Shown here: in pieces, positions 40,519 through 54,740 of the stretch
Layout of the letters: each line of letters opens with the position of its first letter
How positions within the stretch are numbered: position 1 is the stretch's first letter
Assembly (NCBI GenBank): GCA_958510875.1
Contig: OY294071.1
Location: forward strand, 37,416,581-37,480,580
DNA from: Endomychus coccineus
Taxonomy: Eukaryota; Arthropoda; Insecta; Coleoptera; Endomychidae
Direction: 5' to 3'
DNA length: 64,000 bases
The notes under the pieces: model-generated
The model's input: only the letters and a program-made list of their open reading frames with translations
Told to the model about the DNA's origin: nothing
Databases searched by the model: none
Position numbers and translations under genes: made by a program

Positions 40519-42627
40519 ATGAAAAATATCCTACCTACTCAAATCTACAATACGTATTTAGAATTAGAAACTCAAAAATTTGAAAAAAACTTTAATAAAA
40601 TTAAACATAGAAATATTGAGAAAATAAATAAATTAAATAACAATAACAAAAGAGATCTCATAGTTGATAATAATTGGCTAATGAATTTATCTCAAACAAA
40701 TGTTCCAAAAAATGTAATAGACACTTTAGCTCTCGGTGAGAAATTTAGTAATACTCTATATAACGAAAGACAAATACCTATTAATAACATAATTTCTTCA
40801 CTTGAAACTGAAATTGCTAAAAAACCTACTCAAATAGCGAATGAGATAAGATCAAAATGTATAAACACAATAACTAATTTCAAACAAACAGTTAAAAATA
40901 ATAAATTTAATAATAAAAATAACAAATCAATCAAAAATTTCAAAGAAACCAAACAATTCATCAAATCTAACCCACAAATTACTATCTTAAAAGCAGATAA
41001 AGGTAATAAAACTGTTATCATGGACACAAATGAATATGAGAATAAAATGTCTACAATGTTGAATGATCCTGAAGTATATAAGAAACTAAATAACAACCCA
41101 ACTAATATTTACCAAACTAAAAATAATAACTTAGTAAAAAAATGGTTTGAAAAGAAATATATTTCAAAATACATTCATAGACAATTAACGATACATAATG
41201 CTCATCCTCCAAAAATATATGGTTTACCCAAAATTCATAAACCTAATATACCGATGCGACCTGTAGTATGCAGCATTCAATCACCTTTTTATGAAATGGC
41301 TAAATACTTATCCAACATACTAAAAAACATAGCTTACAAAAATGAATTTTACATCAAAGATTCTTGGGATTTCAAGGAATTCATTAACAAAATTACAATA
41401 CCTAAAAACTATATCTTAGTATCACTAGATGTCACATCTTTATATACAAATATCCCTTTAGAATTAGCTAAACAAATAATTCAAAATAAATGGGATGAAA
41501 TAAAACTATATACAAATTTACCTATGAATGAGTTCTTAACAGCTATAGAATATACATTCACCGCTAATTTTTTACAATATAAAGATGATTGTTATAAACA
41601 ATTAGATGGTTGTGCAATGGGCTCTCCAATATCAAGTATCATAGCCCAAATAGTAATGGAATTCCTTGAAGAAAAAGTAGTATCTCAACTAAATTATAAT
41701 ATAGCCTTCTTCAAAAGATATGTTGATGATTGTATTGCTGCAATCCCTGAAAACAAATGTAATGAATTTTTGAATTCTTTCAATTCCTTTCACCATAAGT
41801 TACAATTTACGATTGAATTAGAAAATCATAACGAAATAAATTTTTTAGATTTAACTTTAGTAAGAAAATCAAATGATAACAAAATTCTAACAAAATGGTA
41901 TACCAAACCTACTTGGTCAGGAAGGTATACTAATTTCAATTCTAATATACCTAAAAAATATAAGAAAAATGTTATTATAAATCTAATAGATAGAGCTATT
42001 CGACTAAGTTCTCCTGAACTGAGAACTATATCTATTACAAAAACAAAAGAAACTTTAATAAGAAATGGTTATCCCATTGATTTAGTAAATTCGATAACTA
42101 AAGACAAAATTCATAAATTTTATAACTCATTTGGTGGAATCAATACCAATAATGAGAAAACTAATGATAGGCATTACATATCACTACCATATATCAGTGG
42201 ACTTTCAGAGAAAATTTGTAATATAGTGAAACCTTATGACCTACATATATGTCATAAGAGTTATTTAAATCAGAAAAGTCTCTTTACAAAATTAAAAAGC
42301 AGCGTACCTTTCAAAAAAATAACCCATACTGTTTATTCCATCCCTTGCAAAGATTGCGAAAAGGTATATATTGGCCAATCTTCACAATACCTCGAAAAAA
42401 GATTAAATGGCCACAAATATACCAAAAATTCATCAACTGCGCTCAATAAACATGTGAAAGACACTAACCATACTTTCGACTACAACAATACAAAAATTTT
42501 AAATATTGAAACAAACGACAACAAACGTTTGATATTAGAATCTATTCAAATTAAAAAGAACAATTGTGTAAATGACAAAATAGATTCCAATCTTTCGAAA
42601 CTGTACAATAATCTAATTCAAACTTAA
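40519..42627 (+). CDS. PLE1 reverse transcriptase / GIY-YIG endonuclease, 702 aa (second copy)
   Basis: Same protein as the minus-strand copy, with no difference in the 702 residues. Start ATG at 40519 (tctacaATGA). The RT palm carries GCAMGSPISS and RYVDDC; the GIY-YIG domain lies near the C-terminus; stop TAA at 42625-42627. Both catalytic units look intact. Whether this truncated 5' form could be expressed is unclear, since the upstream region has been replaced by the inverted copy. Confidence 0.92.
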   Translation: MKNILPTQIYNTYLELETQKFEKNFNKIKHRNIEKINKLNNNNKRDLIVDNNWLMNLSQTNVPKNVIDTLALGEKFSNTLYNERQIPINNIISSLETEIAKKPTQIANEIRSKCINTITNFKQTVKNNKFNNKNNKSIKNFKETKQFIKSNPQITILKADKGNKTVIMDTNEYENKMSTMLNDPEVYKKLNNNPTNIYQTKNNNLVKKWFEKKYISKYIHRQLTIHNAHPPKIYGLPKIHKPNIPMRPVVCSIQSPFYEMAKYLSNILKNIAYKNEFYIKDSWDFKEFINKITIPKNYILVSLDVTSLYTNIPLELAKQIIQNKWDEIKLYTNLPMNEFLTAIEYTFTANFLQYKDDCYKQLDGCAMGSPISSIIAQIVMEFLEEKVVSQLNYNIAFFKRYVDDCIAAIPENKCNEFLNSFNSFHHKLQFTIELENHNEINFLDLTLVRKSNDNKILTKWYTKPTWSGRYTNFNSNIPKKYKKNVIINLIDRAIRLSSPELRTISITKTKETLIRNGYPIDLVNSITKDKIHKFYNSFGGINTNNEKTNDRHYISLPYISGLSEKICNIVKPYDLHICHKSYLNQKSLFTKLKSSVPFKKITHTVYSIPCKDCEKVYIGQSSQYLEKRLNGHKYTKNSSTALNKHVKDTNHTFDYNNTKILNIETNDNKRLILESIQIKKNNCVNDKIDSNLSKLYNNLIQT

Positions 42628-43044
42628 CAAAATTTTATTAATTTGAAGTGCCACTTTCCATTGTCTATTTAAAATTCAACCTAAAAAAGATGAAGTATTA
42701 TTTAACTATGACACTATAGAATAACAATTTTGAGGTTAAATTCCATAGAATTATCTTAAACTTGAATAGTTATGATAGAAATACTCATCATAGAGTAACT
42801 AATTCATACAATAATTCATAGATATTTATAATTGTACAATATTGGAATGTCTTGTATTTAATCAAATTCAATCTATTTCAAATTGTAGTTAGCCATACAT
42901 TACTCTTTCACACACAACCGATCCAATGTTTTCTGCAGTTTTAATTGGATCTTAAAACACAAGTCGGCTGCAGACGCATTTCATTAATCGAAATCATCTA
43001 TTCTTTTCTAAATTACATGGAAACACTAATTTCAATCAACAATT

Positions 43045-43076
43045 TTGATAAAGGCAATAAACGTTGTCGAAACGTC
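43045..43076 (+). ncRNA. Degenerate hammerhead-like motif (family E), plus copy
   Basis: Mirror of 37709-37740: TTGATAAA, GGCAA/TTGTC stem, GAAACGTC. Confidence 0.35.
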
Positions 43077-43140
43077 AAAACAGAATTTTTATTTCATTAT
43101 CAGTATATATACGAACCAATATACCAAGAAAACATACAAA

Positions 43141-43173
43141 TATTACAAATGGTTCAAGAATATCAACAAAAGA
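43141..43173. repeat. Left member of a 33-bp inverted repeat pair (partner at 47128-47160)
   Basis: Contains ttacaaatggttcaagaat and caacaaaagaat. The reverse complement of 47128-47160 reads tcacaaatggttcaagaata and caaataaaagaat. About 85% identical by eye. Each copy is joined to (TA)n on its inner side. Confidence 0.7.
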
Positions 43174-43192
43174 ATATATATATATATATATA
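43174..43192. repeat. (TA)n tract, about 19 bp
   Basis: Between the 33-bp repeat and a family C terminus. Confidence 0.9.
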
Positions 43193-43357
43193 TGCTGTAT
43201 TGGGTTGCCAGGATATACTCCGCGTTGTCGTAGATTGGTTTCGATAGAAACCGTTGATATGACGACGTTTCGGCACAATCTCATGTGCCATCTTCAGGTC
43301 TTCTCTTCAGGGCTGCTGCTCTGCTTCGAGTTAACTTGAAACTTAAAACTGAAAGCA
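43193..43357 (-). mobile_element. Family C PLE-type terminus, solo
   Basis: 165 bp bounded by TA tracts on both sides. The minus strand carries a ribozyme-like core (43261-43297) and has the general order of the PLE2 terminus (core, paired gaaacc/ggtttc hairpin, gacaacgcggagtatatcct) without close identity. No coding part. Confidence 0.65.
43261..43297 (-). ncRNA. Hammerhead-like motif (family C)
   Basis: Minus strand: CTGAAGA, T, GGCACA...TGTGCC (6-bp stem, AGAT-containing loop), then GAAACGTCGTC. Strong stem II and GAAACGTC as in family A. Confidence 0.5.
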
Positions 43358-43380
43358 TATATATATATATATATATATAT
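43358..43380. repeat. (TA)n tract, about 23 bp, at the 5' end of the R4-like element
   Basis: Immediately precedes the element's 5' end (gctgctcactggtgagtagc). Confidence 0.92.
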
Positions 43381-46300
43381 GCTGCTCACTGGTGAGTAGC
43401 GCCACCACATATCCGAGCGTAGAGGGGACAACCTCGATAAAAAGTCGGGGTTAAATCGGCTCGGTAACCTCACCCAATACCGATGCCGTCCCAATGCTGG
43501 GCTAACAACCCAGCAGAGGGTACATCTTTTGTTACGGGCAGCAGAAGATTGGCCTCCCACATCAGCTCCTCGTCGGATGAGGAGCAGGGACAGGTGGGTG
43601 GGGCCCAAGAGGACGGTCCCGACGTTGACGACCACCGCAATGTACATGGACGCTCTGAGTGGACTAATGAACTTCGGGATGACTTGCTGGAATGCTTCGA
43701 GCGCAGCGAGCCGGCCCGTAGGGGATACATGTCACGGCTGCATGCACTTTGGTGCATCATGCATCCTCTATGCCGTGACTTTTCCGCACAAACCTTGCGG
43801 AATCAAGTATTCTACCTGCGAAGAACCGGCTATATAAGAACGAATCTCCGGCAGGCTGCAGCACCAGAACCGGATCTAGCCGCACCAGCACCACCTGTGG
43901 TGCGCCGCAACAGATCTGGTAGAGCAAGCCTGCTCCAGAACACCGAAGTTGATCTTAGAACTAGGAGAACCCGAATCAACATCAGGGTCTCCGTACGACC
44001 ACACGAGCTGGTAGAATTGGACACGTTGATTAACGACGAGCTTCCGGAATTCGCCGACCTCTGGGAAATCAACGAGGCCGTGTATGGTGCCGCAAAGCGA
44101 CTCGTTCCGGAAGTGCGGAGTGAGAGACCGCACGACCAGATCGAGAAAACCGAACGGCGCCTACACAAAGTCGAGGCCAAAATTCAGTCGGCGAGGCAGC
44201 AAGCGTCTCGGATCCAGTGTGTGATGGATTTTATTTCTAGCGGCAGGGCTTTCACGCCAAAAATTAGGCGTATAGCCGCTCAACTGCGCCGCCACCATCA
44301 CACACTAAAACGTACAGTGTTGCAGACCATCAAGCAACATTGTGCGGATAGGATTCGAGTCCTGGGCGTGGTAAGGAGAAATCTGGCCAGACGGGTTAGA
44401 CGCATCAGGGAGAATTCCTTGTTTCGCGATAGCCCGTCTCGGCTTTTTGAATCTCCACCGCCCACAATTGTTGCTCCACCGACTGTGGAGGAGGTTGAGC
44501 AGTTCTGGAAAGGAGTGTATGAGTCACCGCGTCCAATTCACCTAGACACTCCAGCCCTAGCACACTTCCAAATGTTTTGCGCTGAACGTCAACTTCCGCA
44601 AACAGAAGTGTGCGAGGCAGTAAGCGAGGATGAGGTCCGACAAGCTCTTGTCGGTACCAAAAACTATGCTGCTCCCGGCCCTGACTGCATTAACATATGG
44701 TGGTGGAAGAAATTTCCTTCCACTCACCGCCGTCTGGCCAGAGTCTTTGACTCATGGGTCAAAGAGGAGCGGCATATTCCAAGCTGGGCTGTCGAGGGGT
44801 ACACTGTGCTACTTCCAAAGAGTGGAGACTTGTCTGATCCCAAGAACTACCGACCAATCACTTGTCTCAACACCTGCTACAAGTTATTTACACGTATCTT
44901 GTATGCTAGGTTGTTGAAATCGATCGGTCCGGTAGTTAATAACATCAGCGAGCAGCGTGGGGCAAAGAAAGGCATGGAGGGTTGCCGGGAGAACCTGGTG
45001 ATAGATAGATCTATCACTCAGGACTCCATACTTTACAAGCGCAACCTTTCCATGGCCTGGATTGACTACCGCAAGGCATTTGATTCAACATCACATGAGC
45101 TATTATTATACTTGCTCCAATGCCTTGCGGTACCTACCCCACTAGTGAGATGCATAGAACATCTGTTGCCACTCTGGAAGACCCGTTTTGCCATCACATC
45201 AGGCACACGACGAGTCTTGACAGAGTTGGTAACATTCAAGAGGGGAGTTTTCCAAGGAGACTCCTTGAGTCCCCTCTTGTTCAATATCTCACTGCTGCCG
45301 CTCTCCATTGCTTTAAGATGGACTCGTGGATATTACTCTGGACCACCGAACGACCGGAGGCATCAGATCACTCATTTATTTTACGTGGATGATTTGAAAC
45401 TGTATGCCTCTGGGGAGAAGAACCTCCATCAATCTCTCAATGTAGTTCAGGAATATACACGAGCCGTAGGCATGGAGTTGGGATTGGACAAATGCGCAGT
45501 GTTTCATTTGAGGAGAGGACGATCTCCGGAAGTGTACGAGAATATGCAGCTTGCCGACGGAAGCATCTTTAAACACCTCGATGCTGGAGAGACCTATCGA
45601 TACCTGGGAATTGAACAGCGTCCTAATTATGACGCTTCCCAGGTAAAGGTGGCTCTCCGCGGCAAATACAGAAACCTTGTTCGAAAGATTTGGTCTTCCG
45701 AACTTTCGAGTGGGAACAAGGTGTCTGCAACAAATATGCTTGCCGTTCCAGTCCTGCTCCACTCTTTTGGAGTGGTGAAATGGACGGTCGATGAGCTGCA
45801 TAGACTCGATAAAGACACCCGGAAAATGATGCATATCCATCACAGTTTGCATCCTAGATCGTCCGTTTCCCGCATTTATCTCCCACATCATCGGGGAGGT
45901 AGGGGACTCCTCAGTCTGGAGGGTCTGCATCGAAGTGTGGTTCTGAGTATAGCTTGTAAAGTTCTTAGGAGCTCGGACCCCCTTCTGTGCCTTGTTAAAA
46001 GTCACGAATTGGCCGGAGTGGGGGCATTTATCGTTAAGGCAGCAAAAAAAGCTGCGGAAGAACTTGGTCTCGAATTTCAGATCAGTCGAGAAGGCCGACT
46101 AGAGGGCAACCTCGAGCTCCTACCTTCTCGCCTGAAAGCCCAGATAAATGCCGCGGAGCAAGATCTTACGCTCAGGCGGCATGTTGACAAGCCGATACAC
46201 GGTGTTTTCTATCGAAACATCGAAACGCTCGGCTTGTCAACTAAGCTGACCTTCGGCTACCTAAGGTCAGCCGGGCTTACATCCGAGACTGAGGGATTTA

Positions 46301-47103
46301 CCGCAGCTTGCCAAGATGGCGTAATTAACACCTTGGTCTATCGCCGCAATGTGATGGGTGTGCAGGTCCCTGATGTCAGCTGCAGGGCCTGTCGAAAGGC
46401 GCCTGAGACGCTTTTCCACCTTCTGTCGGCATGTCCGGCAAAAGCGGCGTCGGCGTACACCCATCGCCATAATGCGGCCCTACGGGTGCTGTATTACCAT
46501 CTAAGGCACTCGTACGGAATAGACCAAGAGCCGGTGCTGCCTTACATGCCAGGAGATATTGAGTCCGTTGTCGTAAACGAAAAATGCCAAATCTTCTGGA
46601 ATTATCCGTTTCCGACCGTCAGGTTCATACAAGCAAATAGGCCTGACGTTGTCCTCCTCGATAAACTAATCAAGACTATGTATGTCATCGAATTCTCCGC
46701 TCCGGCAGAGAAGAACATAGTCTTGAAAGAGGAGGAAAAAAAGACAAAATATCAAGATCTCCGGTTCGAGCTCCGCACGCTATACCCAGGCCACAAGGTC
46801 GTATTAGTGGTTCTGATCATCGGTGTTTTGGGCGGAATTCGGTCTTCGCTGCGTTCAAACTTGAAGATCATTCCGGCCTGTAGGAACTCGGCGCAGATCT
46901 TGATAGACCGGATGCAAAAGGCAGTCATTCTGGGTTCAATTAGAATACTTAGGGCACACGATTTAGGAACCTGAAGCTACTTACCGACCGGTGGGGAGGA
47001 GTAGCTTCGGTTAACCGCCTTTTAGGTTTTTTCTGGCGCGACTGCTGCGATGTCGTCGGAGCTCGCAGCAGCCCCGACCAGGTTTGAATGTAAAAAAAAA
47101 AAG
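43381..47103 (+). mobile_element. Full-length R4-like non-LTR retrotransposon inserted in (TA)n
   Basis: Starts after (TA)n with an ~100-bp 5' UTR, has one long ORF (43483-46974), a ~115-bp 3' UTR with a GC-rich hairpin (tcggagctcgcagcagcccc) and a short A-rich tail (taaaaaaaaaaagtg), then (TA)n again. Much more GC-rich than its surroundings. No target duplication can be recognised because the flanks are simple repeat. Related R4-clade elements such as Dong are known to insert in simple repeats (TAA in Bombyx). Confidence 0.9.
43483..46974 (+). CDS. R4-like non-LTR retrotransposon protein, 1163 aa (RT + restriction-like endonuclease)
   Basis: Single multifunctional protein that would nick target DNA and prime reverse transcription. 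About residues 58-120 (WTNELRDDLLECFERSEPAR, GYMSRLHALW, LRNQVFYLRRTGYI) form a Myb/SANT-like DNA-binding region. RT runs from about 450: NYRPITCLNTCYKLF, KAFDSTSHELL, GVFQGDSLSPLLFN (~587) and FYVDDLKLYA (catalytic, ~632). After the RT thumb comes a C-x2-C-x8-H-x4-C knuckle (CRACRKAPETLFHLLSAC, ~966), then the restriction-like endonuclease with RPDVVLLDK and VIEFSAPAEKN (~1052-1080). No APE endonuclease and no RNase H. No stop or frameshift, so possibly active. The CCHC plus RLE order fits the R2/R4 group; exact clade is inference. Confidence 0.92.
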   Translation: MPSQCWANNPAEGTSFVTGSRRLASHISSSSDEEQGQVGGAQEDGPDVDDHRNVHGRSEWTNELRDDLLECFERSEPARRGYMSRLHALWCIMHPLCRDFSAQTLRNQVFYLRRTGYIRTNLRQAAAPEPDLAAPAPPVVRRNRSGRASLLQNTEVDLRTRRTRINIRVSVRPHELVELDTLINDELPEFADLWEINEAVYGAAKRLVPEVRSERPHDQIEKTERRLHKVEAKIQSARQQASRIQCVMDFISSGRAFTPKIRRIAAQLRRHHHTLKRTVLQTIKQHCADRIRVLGVVRRNLARRVRRIRENSLFRDSPSRLFESPPPTIVAPPTVEEVEQFWKGVYESPRPIHLDTPALAHFQMFCAERQLPQTEVCEAVSEDEVRQALVGTKNYAAPGPDCINIWWWKKFPSTHRRLARVFDSWVKEERHIPSWAVEGYTVLLPKSGDLSDPKNYRPITCLNTCYKLFTRILYARLLKSIGPVVNNISEQRGAKKGMEGCRENLVIDRSITQDSILYKRNLSMAWIDYRKAFDSTSHELLLYLLQCLAVPTPLVRCIEHLLPLWKTRFAITSGTRRVLTELVTFKRGVFQGDSLSPLLFNISLLPLSIALRWTRGYYSGPPNDRRHQITHLFYVDDLKLYASGEKNLHQSLNVVQEYTRAVGMELGLDKCAVFHLRRGRSPEVYENMQLADGSIFKHLDAGETYRYLGIEQRPNYDASQVKVALRGKYRNLVRKIWSSELSSGNKVSATNMLAVPVLLHSFGVVKWTVDELHRLDKDTRKMMHIHHSLHPRSSVSRIYLPHHRGGRGLLSLEGLHRSVVLSIACKVLRSSDPLLCLVKSHELAGVGAFIVKAAKKAAEELGLEFQISREGRLEGNLELLPSRLKAQINAAEQDLTLRRHVDKPIHGVFYRNIETLGLSTKLTFGYLRSAGLTSETEGFTAACQDGVINTLVYRRNVMGVQVPDVSCRACRKAPETLFHLLSACPAKAASAYTHRHNAALRVLYYHLRHSYGIDQEPVLPYMPGDIESVVVNEKCQIFWNYPFPTVRFIQANRPDVVLLDKLIKTMYVIEFSAPAEKNIVLKEEEKKTKYQDLRFELRTLYPGHKVVLVVLIIGVLGGIRSSLRSNLKIIPACRNSAQILIDRMQKAVILGSIRILRAHDLGT

Positions 47104-47127
47104 TGTATATATATGTATATATATATA
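47104..47127. repeat. (TA)n tract, 3' flank of the R4-like element
   Basis: Slightly imperfect (tatatatatgtatatatatata). Confidence 0.9.
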
Positions 47128-47340
47128 TTCTTTTATTTGTATTCTTGAACCATTTGTGAATGTATTTTACGTTTTCTTGAGTTTTAGGTTCTTTAATACT
47201 ACTAAAAATAAAATGATATTTTTTTCTTTTTGATGTTTCGATATTTCATTTATTTCATTTGAAATATACTATATATCCTTAGTCAGTTATTATCTTTAAG
47301 TGTTAGCTTTTCCAAAATGTCTATTCATTCGACATTCATA
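47128..47340 (-). mobile_element. PLE-type terminus, family G (includes the right 33-bp inverted repeat)
   Basis: On the minus strand the order resembles the PLE1 end: a ribozyme-like relic (CTGACTAAGG ... ATATCGAAACATCAAAA around 47232-47284), an AT-rich tail with tttattttta, then ttcaagaatacaaataaaag ending on (TA)n. No coding part. The outer 33 bp is the inverted partner of 43141-43173. Confidence 0.5.
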
Positions 47341-48215
47341 AATTTGGCTTTCACCACGCCTGATCTCTTTCGTTAGCTACGACAACAGTATATCGAGGTT
47401 GCTGGCTTCAGATAGGACATCTCCGCTTTTCATACTTTTCATTAATGATGATAACCAGAATATTAATGGTCAAATGTTCGCTTTATGCGGATAATATGAA
47501 GCTTTACTTTTTAATACATATCAGATCTATATCAGACGCTTTTTTATTACAAGATGGGGATCTTGGTGCAAATCCACTCTGGTCTCATATGTTAGAAGTA
47601 AATCACTGCTGTTGTTTTCCCTTTGTGCCGAGTATGTAAGATGAAAGGTTTTGGAGTTAGCTTCACAATTATCCTTTACCGGTTAGGTAGAGAATATTTG
47701 CTCTAGGACATATTTCGTAATAGCTTAAATGTTGTATAATTTATTTATCTATTGTGGCATTTATCTATTGTGGCATTCATCTACTGCTGGTGGCATTGAT
47801 ATGATTGAGCTCTTATTGAATCGATGGTGTTTATCTCATTAGAGGTTGCCCTCAAGATTCACTGCTGGAAAGATTCGATCTTGTGAGCATGGAGAGACAA
47901 ACGGTACAAATGGTATGATATGGTATATAATCTAGACTTACTTACCCACTTAAATTTTCAGACACCTCTGAACCAGACATATCCCGAGGTGTTTTTTACT
48001 CTCATACATCAGCTTTGAATCACTAAATTCTATAATTTTTTATCTGTATTGTAATGTTATTGCTGTATTTTTTTAGTGTTCTGTTTTTGGAGTCTGAATT
48101 ATTAATGCTTAAGTTTACTTGTAAATTTGCCAGCTCCCCAATTAATTTGACTTTTTGCGGTATGTTAGATGTAGTAATAAATAATAAATGAATGAAATAA
48201 ATAAAAAATAAAATA
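47341..48215 (+). pseudogene. Degenerate Jockey/I-like non-LTR element
   Basis: 47400-47600 translates, with frameshifts, to the RT palm: a LLFILFIND-like block, then LYADNMKLYFLIHI (from LYADD.KL) and a following LQ.DL-like segment. The tail near 48175-48215 is an A/T-rich array (aataataaatgaatgaaat) of the kind ending I/Jockey elements. Stops throughout. Confidence 0.6.
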
Positions 48216-50600
48216 ATTACAGAAATCGAAGGATTTCTTCGATTTATCGAATCTTTCTGATATTAAGTAGTATGTTATTTTCTGTAACTAGAATTCCAAG
48301 TGTATTGACCTTTACAATAATGTTAGACTGAACAATATTCAATCAGTTCAAATTGCGTACAAGATGGTAAGGATCAAGAAATAAAATTCAACTACTGCTT
48401 TCGGCATGTTTTTACATCTATTTTTTATTTGTATCTATATAAAAGTGTAAAACTTTACGTTAAGTGAAAGAACTCTGGTAGTAGACGTGTGTATGGCATA
48501 ATAACATTCCTGCAAAAAAAGCAGCAAAATAGAACTCTTTCCATACATCACAAAAATAGAATACTATAGAGATATTATGTTCATAAACATGTATAAAACT
48601 TAGTAACATATACATCTCAAATAATATTATTATACATAAGCAATTTTAACTGAATATTTATTGGTCTCCCCAGGGTTTAATATCACGAAGGGGCCTCTCA
48701 GGCCGGATTGGTCCAGCTCAGGTAATTATAATATACAAGGCGAACGGAATGATTGATTGTTTTATATGTAGCAAAAATAACAGTTCAATACGCAATTTGT
48801 TAATATAAATATACCCTACATAGGGATTTCCAATAAGCGCGGCCAAGATCACAACGATACGAATGGCAGTAGAATGAACAAATTAACATAGGAATCTATC
48901 GGTTAGTTAGAAATATCGTTAGTGATCGTCTGTTATTTTTGCGTCATAAAACAAACATTACAACTTACATACGAATCTATGGCAAATCAGTTCTATGTAA
49001 TAAAATAAGTAAACACAATAAACAGTAACATACAAGTACATAAAATTTATGAACAAAATAATAATGAGAATCCTAGCCAACGCTAAAACAAACGACTAAA
49101 GTGACTAGGGAATAATCAACTACAAAACAAAAACATTTTAAAAAATATATTCCGAGATCATCGATCAGGAGTGATTGTAAAAACACCTCGCGACAGAAGT
49201 GCATTACGCTTTGAATCACATCACAAGTGAATTTACACTCTTCTAATCACAGAAACGCTTTGAAGAGCCAACTAACTACACGAAAAGCATTAACCCTATA
49301 CTTACTATTAACCTAAATTACATATAAATTGCTTTAAATTTCCAAAATATTAACTCGTTTATTATAAAGTTATATATTTATTCCTATATTGTTTTTGGGC
49401 GGCCCAACTGTATATTTACAAAATCAGGTGGCGGCTCTTGCGTTCGCCGCACCGCGCGCTATTCTACAGAGATCATTTGAAAACCTTTAGGGCACTGCTG
49501 CCCTGCTACTGCAGAACTGCAAACTGCACCGAACTTAACTCTACAGTTAGACTCATGGTAGCGAAAGCGAACATCCACCTGCCTCTCTGCCTTGCCTCTA
49601 TCTTCGCTCGATTCAATCTTTGGCTATACTGAATCCAACTTCGAACTATATACAATTCATTTACAACTCGATTACCAAAATGTTCCAAATTGCGGTAGAA
49701 TTGGATTGCGGAGTTGGTCACTAAAATAAGGGCGATTTTGCGGGAATTGAAACCGTCTATAGTGTGATTACATCCCCCGTTCTTCCCTTTTATATCTAAT
49801 ATACAAATTCCTAGTAATTACCGTTTCATGATTCGTTATAAGAGATTCACAAAAGTATGGCAATTGATTCTGATAGTGTGACGTCACAACCCCACCTTTC
49901 ACTGTCATAGAATCAAAGAACTTTGATTACTGTAATCTCAGGACTGAAAAATTTGCTCTTATTTTGACATGATAATTGTTAAGTTTTACTTTTAATTCAT
50001 ATTTGATTTCAGTTTTTGGAAAATAATGAAGGAAACCTCATCACATTCTCAGATTTTCGAAATATATTCGTATTTTGAGTTCTTAAATATTTGTTAAGAG
50101 TTAAGTTAAGTTAAGAAGGAAAAAAAAAGAGAAAAAAATTGGTATGGCGACATCACTATCGGAGTCAATTCTATATTATTTGAAAACACACCAACATCGT
50201 GTGCCCTGTAGCTACCACAATCCAGTTGTGCAATTCCGAAGCTAGTTTTATATAGCTCCGAAATCAAATATAAAAATTTTTGATAGACCTCGACCATCTC
50301 AGCAATCCGGAAACACCGTTCAAATCAACTATGTATGTATATTCTAACCATAAAAAATTCCTGAGAGTACTTCGACCAGAAGCTACTTTCTGTCCAGCCG
50401 ACGTACTGAATGAGATCAAAATACTTTGATAGTTGTATGCTCTCTTTGGAAAGAACGATCCTTAAACATATTCTACAAGATACGATGCGACCAAGTCGAT
50501 TATTCCGTATGTACAAAATTAACAAAACACACCGAAAGTTATAAACTAAATGGAGAATAGAAATTTGCGAATATACTAAATTAATCACTTTGTCTTTGGA
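48216..50600. other. Non-coding DNA with a GC-richer unidentified block (49430-49770)
   Basis: Mostly AT-rich. 49430-49570 is unusually rich in GC and CpG (ttgcgttcgccgcaccgcgc). 48670-49770 could be a solo LTR or other element: it is bounded by tcccc on both sides (48667 and 49771) and ends with mirrored gtgat/atcac motifs. No RT, gag or PBS was recognised. Assignment is not possible by eye. Confidence 0.3.
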
Positions 50601-50628
50601 AGAGGTGACGAGGGTAGTATTGGTGCAG

Positions 50629-54704
<4,076 letters not shown>

Positions 54705-54740
54705 TGTTTCACAATATAGAGTGAACAAAATAATTTTCAC

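Larger units (their letters stand above)
40401..43140 (+). mobile_element. PLE1 copy, plus orientation (right half of the palindrome)
   Basis: Mirror of 37646-40384, ending in aaccaatataccaagaaaac and atacaaa at 43140. Unlike the left copy, its 3' end is followed first by about 33 bp of another element's terminus (43141-43173) and only then by (TA)n. Confidence 0.9.
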
